A stretch of DNA of 37,299 bases from Galbitalea sp036491035 (GTDB lineage Bacteria; Actinomycetota; Actinomycetes; Actinomycetales; Microbacteriaceae). The DNA lies in assembly GCA_036491035.1 (NCBI GenBank), contig DASXCU010000017.1, forward strand, positions 1-37,299. Reading direction: 5' to 3'. The notes beneath the pieces are model-generated. The model was not told where the DNA came from. It was given only the letters and a program-made list of their open reading frames with translations, and did not search any database. Below, piece by piece: positions 15,687-24,232 of the stretch. Numbering within the stretch: position 1 is the stretch's first letter; each line of letters opens with the position of its first letter. Both the position numbers and the translations under genes were made by a program.

Positions 15687-16229
15687 TCACGCAAACGGTT
15701 GGGTAGGTTCGTTTTCGCGACCGGCCCGAATGCGTTTGGCGAGCTGCGGCAAAAGAATCAGGAGGCAGACCAGTAGCAGGAACATGCCTGCGCCGGCGAG
15801 ACCGCCAACCGTCAGGTTTACGGCGACGTCGAGAATGAAAAGCGCGACGCCGCCGGTCAGAAGAGAGACGCAGACGAGATTGATCAACAGCAATACGTTG
15901 CCGATCGCAACGATTCGCTGCTTCTCGTGGTGCCTGAAAAGAACCCGGTGCAAGCTCACCGGTGCTAGTCCCACGGCGGTCGTGGTGGCGGCGAGAATGA
16001 CGAGGATTACGTAGATCGCGACCTGGTAGCCGGCGAGCTGCGCGAAGCGTTGTTGGAAAGCGAGGGTGAGGAGGAATCCGCTGATGATCTGGGTACCGGT
16101 TTGGGTGACACGAAACTCCTGCAGGATTTCACCCCAGTTTCGGTCATATCGTTCGCTTGCGCTCTCATCTCGGCCATCTTTGGCATCAGCATCCTGTGGG
16201 CGCTGCGCCTGGTGTGGCTGATCCGCCAT
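15687..16229 (-). CDS. DUF6328 family membrane protein
   Basis: A 180-residue protein. A charged N-terminus of about 30 residues leads into the family signature 'YDRNWGEILQEFRVTQTGTQIISGFLLTLAFQQRFAQL'. Four hydrophobic spans follow, including 'VAIYVILVILAATTTAVGL' and 'GAGMFLLLVCLLILL'. 'LAPVSLHRVLFRHH' is the conserved loop. The start is ATG 16229, with AGGAG just upstream; the frame stays open further upstream only because it runs into part of the broken Nramp gene. It lies 7 bp behind that gene's stop. Function unknown. Confidence 0.82.
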   Translation of the reverse strand: MADQPHQAQRPQDADAKDGRDESASERYDRNWGEILQEFRVTQTGTQIISGFLLTLAFQQRFAQLAGYQVAIYVILVILAATTTAVGLAPVSLHRVLFRHHEKQRIVAIGNVLLLINLVCVSLLTGGVALFILDVAVNLTVGGLAGAGMFLLLVCLLILLPQLAKRIRAGRENEPTQPFA

Positions 16230-16236
16230 GCTTCTC

Positions 16237-17544
16237 CTACTTTCCGAAGAGGGTGTACCAAATCCCGTACGCGCCAGCCACACACATGACGACGGTGACG
16301 AACCAGCCCATCGTGTTGGCGAGACGCCCGTTGACGTAACTCCCCATGATTTTCCGGTCGTGGAGATGAGCATGATGATGATGAGGAACGGTCCCGCGGC
16401 GATGCCGTTGACCACGGCGCTGAGGACGAGAAGCTGGATCGGATTGGAACTGATCATGCTGAGCGCCGTGCCGAGAATGATGCCCGCGCCAAGGAGCCCG
16501 TAAAACAACGGTGCCCGTCGCACCTTGCGGTCGAAACCCAGTCTTTACCGAGCAGACCTGCCATCCCCGCCGCACCTGAGTGGGCCAAGACCGGGACGGC
16601 GAGCACCCCGGATCCAATGAAACCGATTGCAAAAATGATGCTGGAGTAGCTGCCCGCTACCGGTGCGAGAGCTTGTGCGGCTTGGGCGGCGCTGCTGACA
16701 GTCTTGTGGTGGGCGCCCAACGTTGCAGCGGTCGAAGCAATGATCGCGAACATGATGATTACCGAAAACGCCATCCCGGTAAACACATCCACGCGGGCAT
16801 CCTTGAGCTTCTGCTTCGCCTCGTCGCGCTGCGAGCATCCAGGCGAGGAGCCTTGTTCCCGCCGAGATGCTCCTCCCGGAGTTCTTCCACGCGTTCCGCG
16901 GGCTGCCAGAAGAACATGTACGGCGAAATACTCGTCCCGAACACCGCGACGACCAGACCGAGGTAGGCGGATGACAGTCTGAAATGGGCGCCGACAAGTC
17001 CGATCCCGACGTCACCCCAGTTGAGGTGCGCGACGATCAACACCGCGACATAGACAAGAAGCACCAGGCACAACCACTTGAAGATCTTGCCGATCATCGT
17101 GAATGAACCGAAGACTACGGCCAACGCGATGCCGATTCCCGCCGCTGCGCTCCACACTTCCGAGGGCCCGGCATGTAGCAGGTGCATGCCCTGGCCGATC
17201 GCCACTAGGTCGGCGCCGCCGTTAAGGGTGTTGGCGATGATCAGCAGTACAAGAAGGACCCCGATGAGGATCTGCCACCTGTGCGTGAACTTTTCGCGGA
17301 TCAGTTTGCCGAGACTGTCACCCGTCGCGAGGACCATTCGGTCACAGATTTCCTGCGTCGCCATCATCATTGGGAGGACGACCGGCGCCGTCCAGAGCAA
17401 CCCGTTCTGGAACGTTGCGCCAGCTTGGGAATAGGTGGCGACCCCTGACGGGTCGTCGTCGGCAGCCCCGGTCACCAAGCCTGGGCCGAGGACACCAACA
17501 AACCGGGCGACAGGGGAAGGCTTCTTCGTTGCAGGCGTTGCCAC
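16237..17544 (-). pseudogene. Nramp-family metal ion transporter with three frameshifts
   Basis: Three reading frames must be joined to give one Nramp-like protein of about 435 residues. Frame 1 starts at GTG 17544 (AGGAG upstream) and holds 'GPGLVTGAADDDPSGVATYSQAGA' through 'REEHLGGNKAPRLDA'. The text then continues in a second frame ('RDEAKQKLKDARVDVFTGM' to 'GLLGKDW'), a third ('FDRKVRRAPLFYGLLGAG' to 'IMLIST') and a fourth segment ('DRKIMGSYVNGRLANTMGW' to 'IWYTLFGK', stop 16237). The breaks near 16833, 16540 and 16360 are each explained by one missing base. TM1 has DPSG rather than the DPGN of Mn/Fe Nramp proteins, so ion preference is unclear. Either a real pseudogene or deletion errors in the sequence. 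Confidence 0.85.
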
Positions 17545-17846
17545 GGCACTCCTCACGACTGATGGTTGAACGATACTGATCTCGTCAGGGGACAAACCAG
17601 GCATTGACATTGCGAGTCAACTTCAGCGGAGGCGGCGGGGTGCGATTGCACGACGGTTCCGCACCCGGTGCGTGCTCTACACCCCTCCGGCTCTCCTTTC
17701 GCTCCGGACTATCGGAGGCACTGTGGTCGCCCGTCGAACCGAATGCTTAGACCCGCGCGTTGGTCCAGATCAAGCCCGTTTCCGTCAACACGCCACCTGA
17801 ATAGTTTGGAATGAAGGGACGCGAGGCAGACGGGTCAGGTGCTGAA
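17545..17846. other. 302-bp gap without a supported gene
   Basis: It separates the divergent Nramp and histidine phosphatase genes and should contain both promoters. The Nramp frame stays open to an ATG at 17610. No clear -35/-10 pair or repeat was recognised. Confidence 0.3.
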
Positions 17847-18587
17847 ATGGGTGCGACGGAGCTTTGGCTAGTCCGGCATGGCGAAAGTACCGCGAACGTC
17901 GCCGCCTCTGAGGCGGAGCGTGAGGGTCGCGATGTCATCCAGACCAAGTTTCGAGATGCTGATGTTCCCCTGTCCCCGCTCGGCGAGCAGCAGGCCGCAG
18001 CGTTAGGAGGATGGCTGGCGCAGAACAGCACGGATTTCAAGCCACGCGCCCTCTGGGCATCGTCATACAGACGGGCGCAGCAAACAATTTCGATTGCCAT
18101 GTCCGTCGCAGGATTCGGAATGAATCTCCGGGTCGACGAACGGCTGCGCGACCGGGAACTTGGGGTTCTGGACCTTCTCACGACTCACGGAGTTGAGAAC
18201 CGGTTCCCGGAAGAAGTGGCGCGACGACGCTGGCTCGGCAAGTTCTACTACCGGCCGCCCGGAGGCGAATCCTGGGCGGACGTCGCACTGCGCCTGCGCT
18301 CGTTTCTTCGAGACGTCGACCTTTATGACGATGGCCAATGCGTGCTGGTGGCCGCGCACGACGCCGTCATCCTTCTCTTCCTCTACGTCTGCAATGGGCT
18401 GACAGAAAAGCAGCTGCTTGATTTCGCCGTCAACCACACCGTCACCAACGCTTCCATCACCAAACTGCTTCGACCCTCCGGTGAAGGGCTCTGGACGCTT
18501 CACGCGTTCTCCAGTGACGAGCACCTTGATCGCGCCGGAGTTCCGGCAACTGAACATCCAGGGGATCTAGATGCCGCAATCCACTGA
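17847..18587 (+). CDS. histidine phosphatase (phosphoglycerate mutase-like) protein
   Basis: A 246-residue enzyme of the histidine phosphatase superfamily. The phospho-accepting 'LVRHGES' lies within the first 15 residues, 'PLSPLGEQQAAALG' and 'SSYRRAQQT' follow, and the second catalytic His is in 'VLVAAHDAVI'. These hydrolyse or transfer phosphate through a phosphohistidine; the substrate is not evident. ATG 17847 has AGGTG five bases upstream and places RHG at the usual N-terminal position; an upstream in-frame ATG at 17811 lacks a spaced ribosome site. Its last 17 bases overlap the start of the NAD(P)H-hydrate dehydratase gene, so the two are co-translated. Confidence 0.9.
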   Translation: MGATELWLVRHGESTANVAASEAEREGRDVIQTKFRDADVPLSPLGEQQAAALGGWLAQNSTDFKPRALWASSYRRAQQTISIAMSVAGFGMNLRVDERLRDRELGVLDLLTTHGVENRFPEEVARRRWLGKFYYRPPGGESWADVALRLRSFLRDVDLYDDGQCVLVAAHDAVILLFLYVCNGLTEKQLLDFAVNHTVTNASITKLLRPSGEGLWTLHAFSSDEHLDRAGVPATEHPGDLDAAIH

Positions 18588-19446
18588 ACTCACGAGCGTC
18601 ACACCGGATATGCTCCGCGACTGGGAACTGCCCACGGCCGCCGGATCAAAGTACAGCCGCGGGCAAGTCGTCGTCGTGGGCGGAGCCGCCCGCTCCCCCG
18701 GCGCCGCGTTACTTGCCGGCGAGGCAGCGCTTCGCGTCGGCAGCGGGAGACTCACGCTCGCGGTCGCCGCGTCGGTTGCCACCGGGATCGCCATAGCGCT
18801 GCCGGAATGCGGGGTGGTCGGGTTAGACGAGACCGACGACGACCACATTCGGGGCGACGGGATTGCCGTCGCGAAGCCAGATCTGGCTGACGCCGACGCG
18901 GTCCTGGTCGGCCCGGGACTGGACGATCCCATGCAGAGCACCGAACTAGTGCGCCAAGTTCCCGGCTTGATCGGCCGGCACACCGTTGTCGTGTTGGACG
19001 CGTTCGCGCTCGGTATCCTCACCAACCTCCGCGCGGAGATCGAGCCGCTGGCGGGAAGGCTGGTGCTCACGCCCAACGTCGAAGAGGCCGGAAGGCTGAC
19101 AGATCGGCGAGTCGGCGACCTGCGCGAAGCGTTGGCCGACATCGCAACCACGTACGGCGCCGTCGTCTCCTGCCAAAATCTCATTGTGGCCTCGAACGGT
19201 GACAGTTGGTCCATGGGGACTGGCACGGTCGGACTGGCGACCTCGGGAAGTGGTGACATCCTCGCCGGCGCGATCGCTGGCATTTGTGCTCGAAGCGCGA
19301 CTCCTGCACAGGCGGCGGTGTGGGGCACCTACCTGCACGCGACCGCCGGCGATACGCTCGCAACCAGGCTCGGTCCCGTCGGATTCTTGGCGCGAGAACT
19401 CTTGCCAGAGTTGCCCGTTCTTCTGGATCGACTCCGACCGCAATAA
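18571..19446 (+). CDS. nnrD: ADP-dependent NAD(P)H-hydrate dehydratase
   Basis: A 291-residue ribokinase-fold protein of the YjeF C-terminal/NnrD family, without the NnrE epimerase half. 'KYSRGQVVVVGGAARSPGAALLAGEAALRVGSGRLTLA' is the family opening. 'LVGPGL' and 'LTPNVEEAGRLT' are in the middle, and 'LATSGSGDILAGAIAGI' is the nucleotide/anion-hole motif near residue 230. The enzyme dehydrates damaged (hydrated) NADH and NADPH using ADP. It overlaps the upstream histidine phosphatase by 17 bp, an operon of two metabolite-handling enzymes. Confidence 0.92.
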   Translation: MPQSTELTSVTPDMLRDWELPTAAGSKYSRGQVVVVGGAARSPGAALLAGEAALRVGSGRLTLAVAASVATGIAIALPECGVVGLDETDDDHIRGDGIAVAKPDLADADAVLVGPGLDDPMQSTELVRQVPGLIGRHTVVVLDAFALGILTNLRAEIEPLAGRLVLTPNVEEAGRLTDRRVGDLREALADIATTYGAVVSCQNLIVASNGDSWSMGTGTVGLATSGSGDILAGAIAGICARSATPAQAAVWGTYLHATAGDTLATRLGPVGFLARELLPELPVLLDRLRPQ

Positions 19447-19470
19447 CGTTACTAGCTCGAGCAACTCGCC

Positions 19471-19580
19471 TTAGGGTTTGAGGAGCACTTTGATGCAGCC
19501 GTCCTCCTTCTTCTGGAGGGCCTCATACATTTCGGCAGCATCCAGCGGCTTCGTGTGGGCCACGAGGTCATCGAGCGATA
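19471..19580 (-). pseudogene. 3' remnant of a zinc-dependent alcohol dehydrogenase
   Basis: The last 36 or so codons of an alcohol dehydrogenase survive: 'SLDDLVAHTKPLDAAEMYEALQKKEDGCIKVLLKP' in pieces, ending at TAA 19471. They align with the end of the intact gene at 20218 ('LDDLVTHAKPLEDAAEMYEIFQKKEDGCIKVVLKP'), with many substitutions and one codon fewer. Everything upstream is gone. The divergence points to an old paralogue rather than a recent copy. Confidence 0.8.
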
Positions 19581-19739
19581 CCCGGTGTCGACTGGACATT
19601 CGGTCGGAAGCTGCCCGTAGACGTCAGCCCTCTAGATTCGTTTTCAGACTCCCCCGTAGAAGGCATTATCGATCGCATTTGGTGCCCATTCGTCGGCCAC
19701 CCAAGTTGAGCAATGTTGAGTCCGGCTCGTCGCACTCGA

Positions 19740-20165
19740 CTACTTGTCGTCGCTGGACTCTCGTTCTTCTAGCCCTACCGCAGAACGCAGTTCGGCCGCG
19801 TCTTCTTTCAAGCCCTGCTTTTCAATCGAGTTGCTGAGCGCTGCAGCGATCGCGTTCAGTTTCGCCTGGACGGCGCGATCGGAGCGCTCCTGGGTGTTTT
19901 GCAAAAGGGCGACGAGCAGGAACGTGATGATCGTGGTGATCGTGTTGATGATCAGCTGCCAAGTACTGATGCTGTGCAGGATCGAGATAGAGGGAGCCCA
20001 GATCACGACTAAGGCGACGCAGAACGCAAAAAACCAGGCCCTGCTAACAAATTGTGAGGCGTGATCGGCGAACTGATCGAACCATCCGACGTGGTCATTC
20101 GTGTCCGACGGCATTTCGCCTTCAGGTCGCTTAGTCTCTGGTTGCTTTGTCGCCTGTGAGGCCAT
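19740..20165 (-). CDS. low-affinity iron permease family protein
   Basis: A 141-residue protein. After a polar N-terminus, 'WFDQFADHASQFVSRAWFFAFCVALVVIWAPSISIL' and 'WQLIINTITTIITFLLVALLQNTQERSDRAVQAKLNAI' give the two-span core of PF04120 (low-affinity iron permease-like). The Asn-Thr-Gln-x-Arg-x-x-x-Ala signature after the second span is present. The tail is charged (ERESSDDK). ATG 20165 has GGAG five bases upstream. Most bacterial members are not shown to carry iron. It sits between the dehydrogenase remnant and the intact dehydrogenase, 52 bp behind the latter's stop. Confidence 0.84.
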   Translation of the reverse strand: MASQATKQPETKRPEGEMPSDTNDHVGWFDQFADHASQFVSRAWFFAFCVALVVIWAPSISILHSISTWQLIINTITTIITFLLVALLQNTQERSDRAVQAKLNAIAAALSNSIEKQGLKEDAAELRSAVGLEERESSDDK

Positions 20166-20217
20166 GATCGCTCCGTTCTTGTCGATTCGCGTCGCCCCTT
20201 TGTGGCTCATACGCCGA

Positions 20218-21393
20218 TTAGGGCTTGAGTACCACTTTGATACATCCGTCTTCCTTTTTCTGGAAGATCTCATACATTTCCGCAGCATCCTCCAGCGGCT
20301 TCGCGTGGGTCACGAGGTCATCGAGCGCGAACGGATCTGCCGTGTCTTCTACGACAGGCAGCAGTTCGTCGATCCATCGTTTGACATTGCATTGGCCCAT
20401 GCGGATGGTGACGCCTTTATCGAAGAGGGACTTCATCGGTAACGGGTCGCTTTCCCCGCCGTACACACCTGCGAGTGACACTGTTCCGCCGCGGCGAACA
20501 AGGTCGAACGAATTCAGCATCGAGGTGAGCCGGTCGACACCGGCATGCTGCATCGCGGCTCGGGCCACCGGCTTCGGCAGAATCCCCACCGCGGCCTGCG
20601 CGGCCGCCGACACCTGCGCCCCATGAGCTTCCATGCCGACGGCATCGACCACGGAGTCAGGACCTCGGCCGTCGGTGAGATCGCGCAAACGTTCGATGAC
20701 ATCGCCGGTGAGGTCAAAGGTTTCGATACCGTGACGCTCCGCCATCGCGCGGCGCTCGGCGACGGGGTCAATGGCAAGGACACGATAACCCAGGTGCGAC
20801 CCGAAACGCGCGGTGAGCTGGCCAACCGGTCCAAGCCCGGACACGGCAAGTATTCCGCCATCGGGAACTTGCGCATAGTTCACGGCCTGCCAGGCTGTGG
20901 GCAGAATGTCCGAAAGGAACAGGTACCGTTCATCCGGCAGGTCGCTGCCCACAGGGATCGTGTTGTAGTCAGCCAGCGGCACACGCAGGAACTCGGCCTG
21001 CCCGCCGGGGACCTGCCCGTAAAGCTTCGTGTACCCGAACAGGGCGGCCCCGGAGTGCTGGTCTTTCACCTGCGTGGTTTCGCACTGCGATTGGAAACCC
21101 CGAAGGCACATGAAGCAGTGATCGCACGCGATGTTGAACGTGACCACAACCCGGTCGCCGACCCTCAGGTTGGTTATGGCCGACCCGACCTCTTCGACAA
21201 CGCCCATCGGCTCGTGGCCGAGGATGTCACCTCGGTCAAGGAACGGACCGAAAATCTCGTAGAGGTGCAGGTCGGAGCCGCAGATCGCCGTGGCGGTGAT
21301 CCGAACAATCGCGTCCGTCGGCTCGAGGATGATCGGATCCGGCACGGTCTCCACGGAAACGGATCGTTTGGCCTGATAGGTGAGTGCACGCAC
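20218..21393 (-). CDS. zinc-dependent alcohol dehydrogenase (formaldehyde dehydrogenase-like)
   Basis: A 391-residue medium-chain dehydrogenase. The catalytic zinc region is 'ATAICGSDLHLYE' and 'LGHEPMGVVEEVGS'. A structural-zinc-like cysteine cluster is in 'CDHCFMCLRGFQSQCE'. The NAD-binding loop is 'VSGLGPVGQLTARFG'. The ending, 'MYEIFQKKEDGCIKVVLKP', is typical of the glutathione-independent formaldehyde dehydrogenase-like subgroup. The start is taken at GTG 21393 ('VRALTY'); the frame upstream of it is Pro/Ser/Thr-rich and not coding. It probably oxidises a small alcohol or aldehyde. Confidence 0.92.
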   Translation of the reverse strand: MRALTYQAKRSVSVETVPDPIILEPTDAIVRITATAICGSDLHLYEIFGPFLDRGDILGHEPMGVVEEVGSAITNLRVGDRVVVTFNIACDHCFMCLRGFQSQCETTQVKDQHSGAALFGYTKLYGQVPGGQAEFLRVPLADYNTIPVGSDLPDERYLFLSDILPTAWQAVNYAQVPDGGILAVSGLGPVGQLTARFGSHLGYRVLAIDPVAERRAMAERHGIETFDLTGDVIERLRDLTDGRGPDSVVDAVGMEAHGAQVSAAAQAAVGILPKPVARAAMQHAGVDRLTSMLNSFDLVRRGGTVSLAGVYGGESDPLPMKSLFDKGVTIRMGQCNVKRWIDELLPVVEDTADPFALDDLVTHAKPLEDAAEMYEIFQKKEDGCIKVVLKP

Positions 21394-21451
21394 AGCTTTC
21401 TTTTCTGGTGTGGGTCGGACTCGGGCTTCGCTGGGCGAGGTGGCGCTGCTC

Positions 21452-21697
21452 TTAGTCGCTGGGCCCGGGCGCAGAGTGCCCGGTCGGGTCGTAGTCTTCG
21501 GGTACGATCTCGTCGCCGACGTCATCGGGCCCACCTGTTCCCGGAAGCACTTTCACTCCGTCGAGGTCGATGGACGAATCGCGGGCGGCTTCGCTCTCCA
21601 CTACGGACTCCCGCTGCTTGGCGACGATGTCGCGCTCGTTCGTGTCCTGGTATCCGGCGCCCGGAGTTCCCGGGGACGCTTCCTGGTTGAGGCTCAT
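21452..21697 (-). CDS. small acidic hypothetical protein
   Basis: An 81-residue, very hydrophilic protein rich in Asp, Glu, Gly, Pro and Ser, probably disordered. 'GYQDTNERDIVAKQRESVVES' is followed by 'IDLDGVKVLPGTGGPDDVGDE'. It starts at ATG 21697 with only a weak upstream site and lies 58 bp upstream of the dehydrogenase in the same direction. No family assigned. Coding is supported by its coherent composition. Confidence 0.55.
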   Translation of the reverse strand: MSLNQEASPGTPGAGYQDTNERDIVAKQRESVVESEAARDSSIDLDGVKVLPGTGGPDDVGDEIVPEDYDPTGHSAPGPSD

Positions 21698-21872
21698 CCA
21701 AAAACGTTATGTAGCAGGCTGGGCATGGGTGAAGCGATTGCGCCTCAGCCCTTCATGCGGTAGCGGATCGCAGTTTGTGACCCGGATGGCGGTGTTATCC
21801 GCTTTCTAAGCACGCCATTGGACTAAATGCAAGTGCCTGTGCTGACGCAAAGCCCGTCATACCTTCGTAGAC

Positions 21873-22208
21873 ATGAAGCACATGACGTTCTCGGATAAAT
21901 CGCTTTTGATCGGCGATGACACCGCCGATATCCTCTTGGAATACGCGGCGGTTTTGGCCGACAAGGCCAAAGCCGACAACGTAACGATCAACGCGATCAG
22001 CGCCGATGGCGATGATGTCGTCGCCACAATCCTGTTGGATGCCGGAGCACCCTTGATGACAGAAACATCCACAACCAAGGTCGCCGAACCCGACAACTCA
22101 GCCGTGATCGATTACATGAGGACCCGGATCAACGCTCTGGCTGCTCCTCCGGCAGCACTGCCTGACAGTCCCTCTAACTACACCGATTTCGACGACCTGG
22201 CAGGATAA
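21873..22208 (+). CDS. small hypothetical protein
   Basis: A 111-residue protein. 'IGDDTADILLEYAAVLADKAKADNVTINAISADGDDVVATILLDAG' is a helix followed by strands with a dehydrogenase-independent, compact look. The C-terminal 30 residues are Pro/Ala/Asp-rich. ATG 21873 lacks a strong ribosome site; a second ATG lies three codons later. No family recognised. It is divergent from the small acidic protein gene. Confidence 0.62.
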   Translation: MKHMTFSDKSLLIGDDTADILLEYAAVLADKAKADNVTINAISADGDDVVATILLDAGAPLMTETSTTKVAEPDNSAVIDYMRTRINALAAPPAALPDSPSNYTDFDDLAG

Positions 22209-22228
22209 TCTCGCCGCCGACTGATTTG

Positions 22229-22630
22229 CTATAAACGCGGCGTCGGTTCCAAAGTATTGACGCCATCTGGATCGTCCGCTGGGGATAACACGGTGCGTTC
22301 GCCCTGGCCGAGCGGCGCGTCCGTGAGCCGAGGCAACTGACCCTCCTCGGCCATCACGATGAGCCCACGCGAAGAGTCCGCCGACTCGTGCAGAAGCTGA
22401 ATCCAGTCGGGATTCAGTATTGGAGGTCGGCTGCCCTCGAACTTGAAATGAAGGGCACTGTCAGGACTGATCCACACCGAACTGCGCCCATCCCCGACAG
22501 AGGGCGAATCTTTCCACGACATCAAAAATCGCTCACCCTTGCGCAACTTGTTCACGATAACGACTTGGACATGGGCGAGCGTACGATCATCGATTTTGAC
22601 GACCAATTGTTCGTAAGTGAAATAACCCAT
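22229..22630 (-). CDS. DUF7882 family protein
   Basis: A 133-residue protein. 'VVKIDDRTLAHVQVVIVNKLRKGERFLMSWKDSP' and 'VGDGRSSVWISPDSALHFKFEGSRPPILNPDWIQLL' match a compact family frequent in Microbacteriaceae, sometimes mislabelled ATP-dependent DNA ligase. It has no catalytic motif. The C-terminal tail is disordered. ATG 22630 has AGGAG five bases upstream. Function unknown. Confidence 0.84.
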   Translation of the reverse strand: MGYFTYEQLVVKIDDRTLAHVQVVIVNKLRKGERFLMSWKDSPSVGDGRSSVWISPDSALHFKFEGSRPPILNPDWIQLLHESADSSRGLIVMAEEGQLPRLTDAPLGQGERTVLSPADDPDGVNTLEPTPRL

Positions 22631-23027
22631 GATTGCTCCTGTCCGAGCTCATCCGGCCTCGGCCGGTTGCTCACCGGTGATGGCTCCTTGCGCGGACCCC
22701 TCAGCTCTCCACGCCGTGTTACTGCTGCGGTGCGGGATCTGGCCTCGGGGTCTGGGAAGCGTGATCCGTGGCAACGAGTACGGCTTGGCCTGTCTCGATT
22801 TTAGGTTGGGCGCCCAGAGCCGCCTATTTAGTGAGAGGGGCTAACGCCTCCCCCAGCAGAGAGCTATCATCCCGCCCGCAATTGAGGCCGGGTCCAGCAA
22901 GGGCGATCGGATGTCAGCGGCCACGCCTTTGGGACGTTGCCAAAGGGCACCGGGCCGGAACACCGGCCCCGCCGGGAGCCAATCCCGTTCGCTCGCTGGA
23001 GCGGGCTTCGAATGCTCCTGCTTCGTC
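22631..23027. other. 397-bp stretch without a supported gene; three hairpins
   Basis: No coding frame is convincing. Three perfect or near-perfect 7-bp hairpins follow each other: CCTTTGG/CCAAAGG (22926-22946), GGGCCGG/CCGGCCC with an AACA loop (22952-22969), and CCCGTTC/GAGCGGG with one T-G pair (22984-23005). They lie downstream of the minus-strand membrane protein gene ending at 23028, so they may terminate it. They could also be part of a structured RNA. Confidence 0.4.
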
Positions 23028-23381
23028 TCAGCCCAGGTGAACTGGAGACGAAAGTTCGACAACGGATGCTGCCGCCGTACCGACGATGAACGCCGCGATA
23101 CCGATACGGACGACCAACGACTTGCGTCGGTCTTCCTCAGCAACGCTTTCCTTCGTGATGGGGCAGCCCGCCCAAGCGAGGAGAACCGTTCCGAGCGCAG
23201 CAGCCGATGTACCCACTATCCAGATCGCACCCGGGAATGCAGCAAGCCGATAGGGTCGCCAACCGCTGGCAATCAGCATCGCGGTCGTGATTGTGCCGGA
23301 AAGCAGCGCTGCTGCAAACCACAGTGCGGCAATGTACATCGTGCGACGCAGCTCTGCCGCGCCCTGGGTCGGGTCATCCAT
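23028..23381 (-). CDS. small membrane protein, hypothetical
   Basis: A 117-residue protein with three hydrophobic spans: 'MYIAALWFAAALLSGTITTAMLI', 'GAIWIVGTSAAALGTVLLAW' and 'IGIAAFIVGTAAASVVEL'. A GGAGGG lies directly against ATG 23381, too close to be ideal, so the exact start is uncertain. The frame remains open upstream into a truncated, unrelated protein, giving an apparent 266-residue chimera. No family recognised. Confidence 0.6.
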   Translation of the reverse strand: MDDPTQGAAELRRTMYIAALWFAAALLSGTITTAMLIASGWRPYRLAAFPGAIWIVGTSAAALGTVLLAWAGCPITKESVAEEDRRKSLVVRIGIAAFIVGTAAASVVELSSPVHLG

Positions 23382-23828
23382 CCCTCCATCATGCAAGGGC
23401 GGCCCGTATTCGATACCAGGATCGCTTGGGGGTTGACAGCGATGCCCGTGTCCCGCATTGTCCCGACCCGCGGTCGGGCTCAGCCGGACGTCCTCTTTTG
23501 CGGCGTTAATATGTACGGCCTGGAGCAATTGTCGGATGAGTCCTTTGCGTTGTTGAAGATGCCGGTCTAGTTGCTCGCGATCGGCGCGCTGTTGAGCCGC
23601 GCGGAGATCAGTGCCAAGTGCAGCAAAGTCGCTCAACGCCTGCAGCTCACTGTGCGCAAATTGATTGAGTGCCCATGCCGACGCTGACGCCTTCGGTAAC
23701 TGCCGAACCTGGGCTGCGAGCGAACGGTTGCCGGACGCTTGGATCTCCTTCGCATGCGCGTTACGGGCGGCGGTGAACTCCGATGGAACGAGCCTGTAAA
23801 ACTCGACGGCCACACTCAACAGGTCCAC
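23382..23828 (-). pseudogene. truncated conserved actinobacterial protein
   Basis: The 149 codons before the membrane protein read 'MDLLSVAVEFYRLVPSEFTAARNAHAKEIQ', 'SLAAQVRQLPKASASAWALNQFAH', 'LGTDLRAAQQ' and 'LQQRKGLIRQLL', then become featureless from about residue 115. The first part resembles the N-terminal third of a roughly 300-residue actinobacterial protein of unknown function (from memory). The rest of that protein is missing, and the frame fuses into the next gene without a stop. Most likely a deletion remnant; a functional chimera is less likely. Confidence 0.5.
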
Positions 23829-23985
23829 CTTTTCGACGATAGCCGCAACGACCTAGTCCTATTTGCCTGTCCGAATCAACGGTGGGACTCCTGTCTCCCA
23901 AGGCGGATAGCGTCGAACTATCAAGTTCGATCTATCGCTATCGAGTCCGGCGTCACAAGCGCGGGCACCAAACGAACGAGCAACA

Positions 23986-24150
23986 ATGAGCATCCTGTTC
24001 GTCATCATCGCAATCGTGGCGATTGTTCTCGCCATCACCGGCGGGCTAGTTCACGCGGTGAGTTTCCTGCTGTGGGTTGGAATCGTGCTTTTGATCCTGG
24101 CGGTGATCGCTTTTTTGATCCGTTCAATTGGCGGACGCAGTCGCGTCTGA
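23986..24150 (+). CDS. 54-residue two-span hydrophobic protein
   Basis: A short gene that ORF cut-offs would miss. ATG 23986 to TGA 24148-24150 encodes 'MSILFVIIAIVAIVLAITGG', a loop, 'VSFLLWVGIVLLILAVIAFLI' and a basic end, 'RSIGGRSRV'. Two membrane spans with a positive C-terminus match the tiny 'hydrophobic proteins' common in actinobacterial stress regions. The ribosome site is weak (GAACGAG). Role unknown. Confidence 0.65.
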   Translation: MSILFVIIAIVAIVLAITGGLVHAVSFLLWVGIVLLILAVIAFLIRSIGGRSRV

Positions 24151-24232
24151 TCTTCCACACGAACTCGAGCCCGTCCCTGAGCACAGCGACCGGTTTTATT
24201 ACTCAAGCAACTGCAGTGAAAAGACCGCATCC

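Noticed and set aside
20545..21690. 381-codon plus frame opposite the alcohol dehydrogenase
   Set aside because: Antisense shadow; the minus strand carries zinc and NAD motifs.
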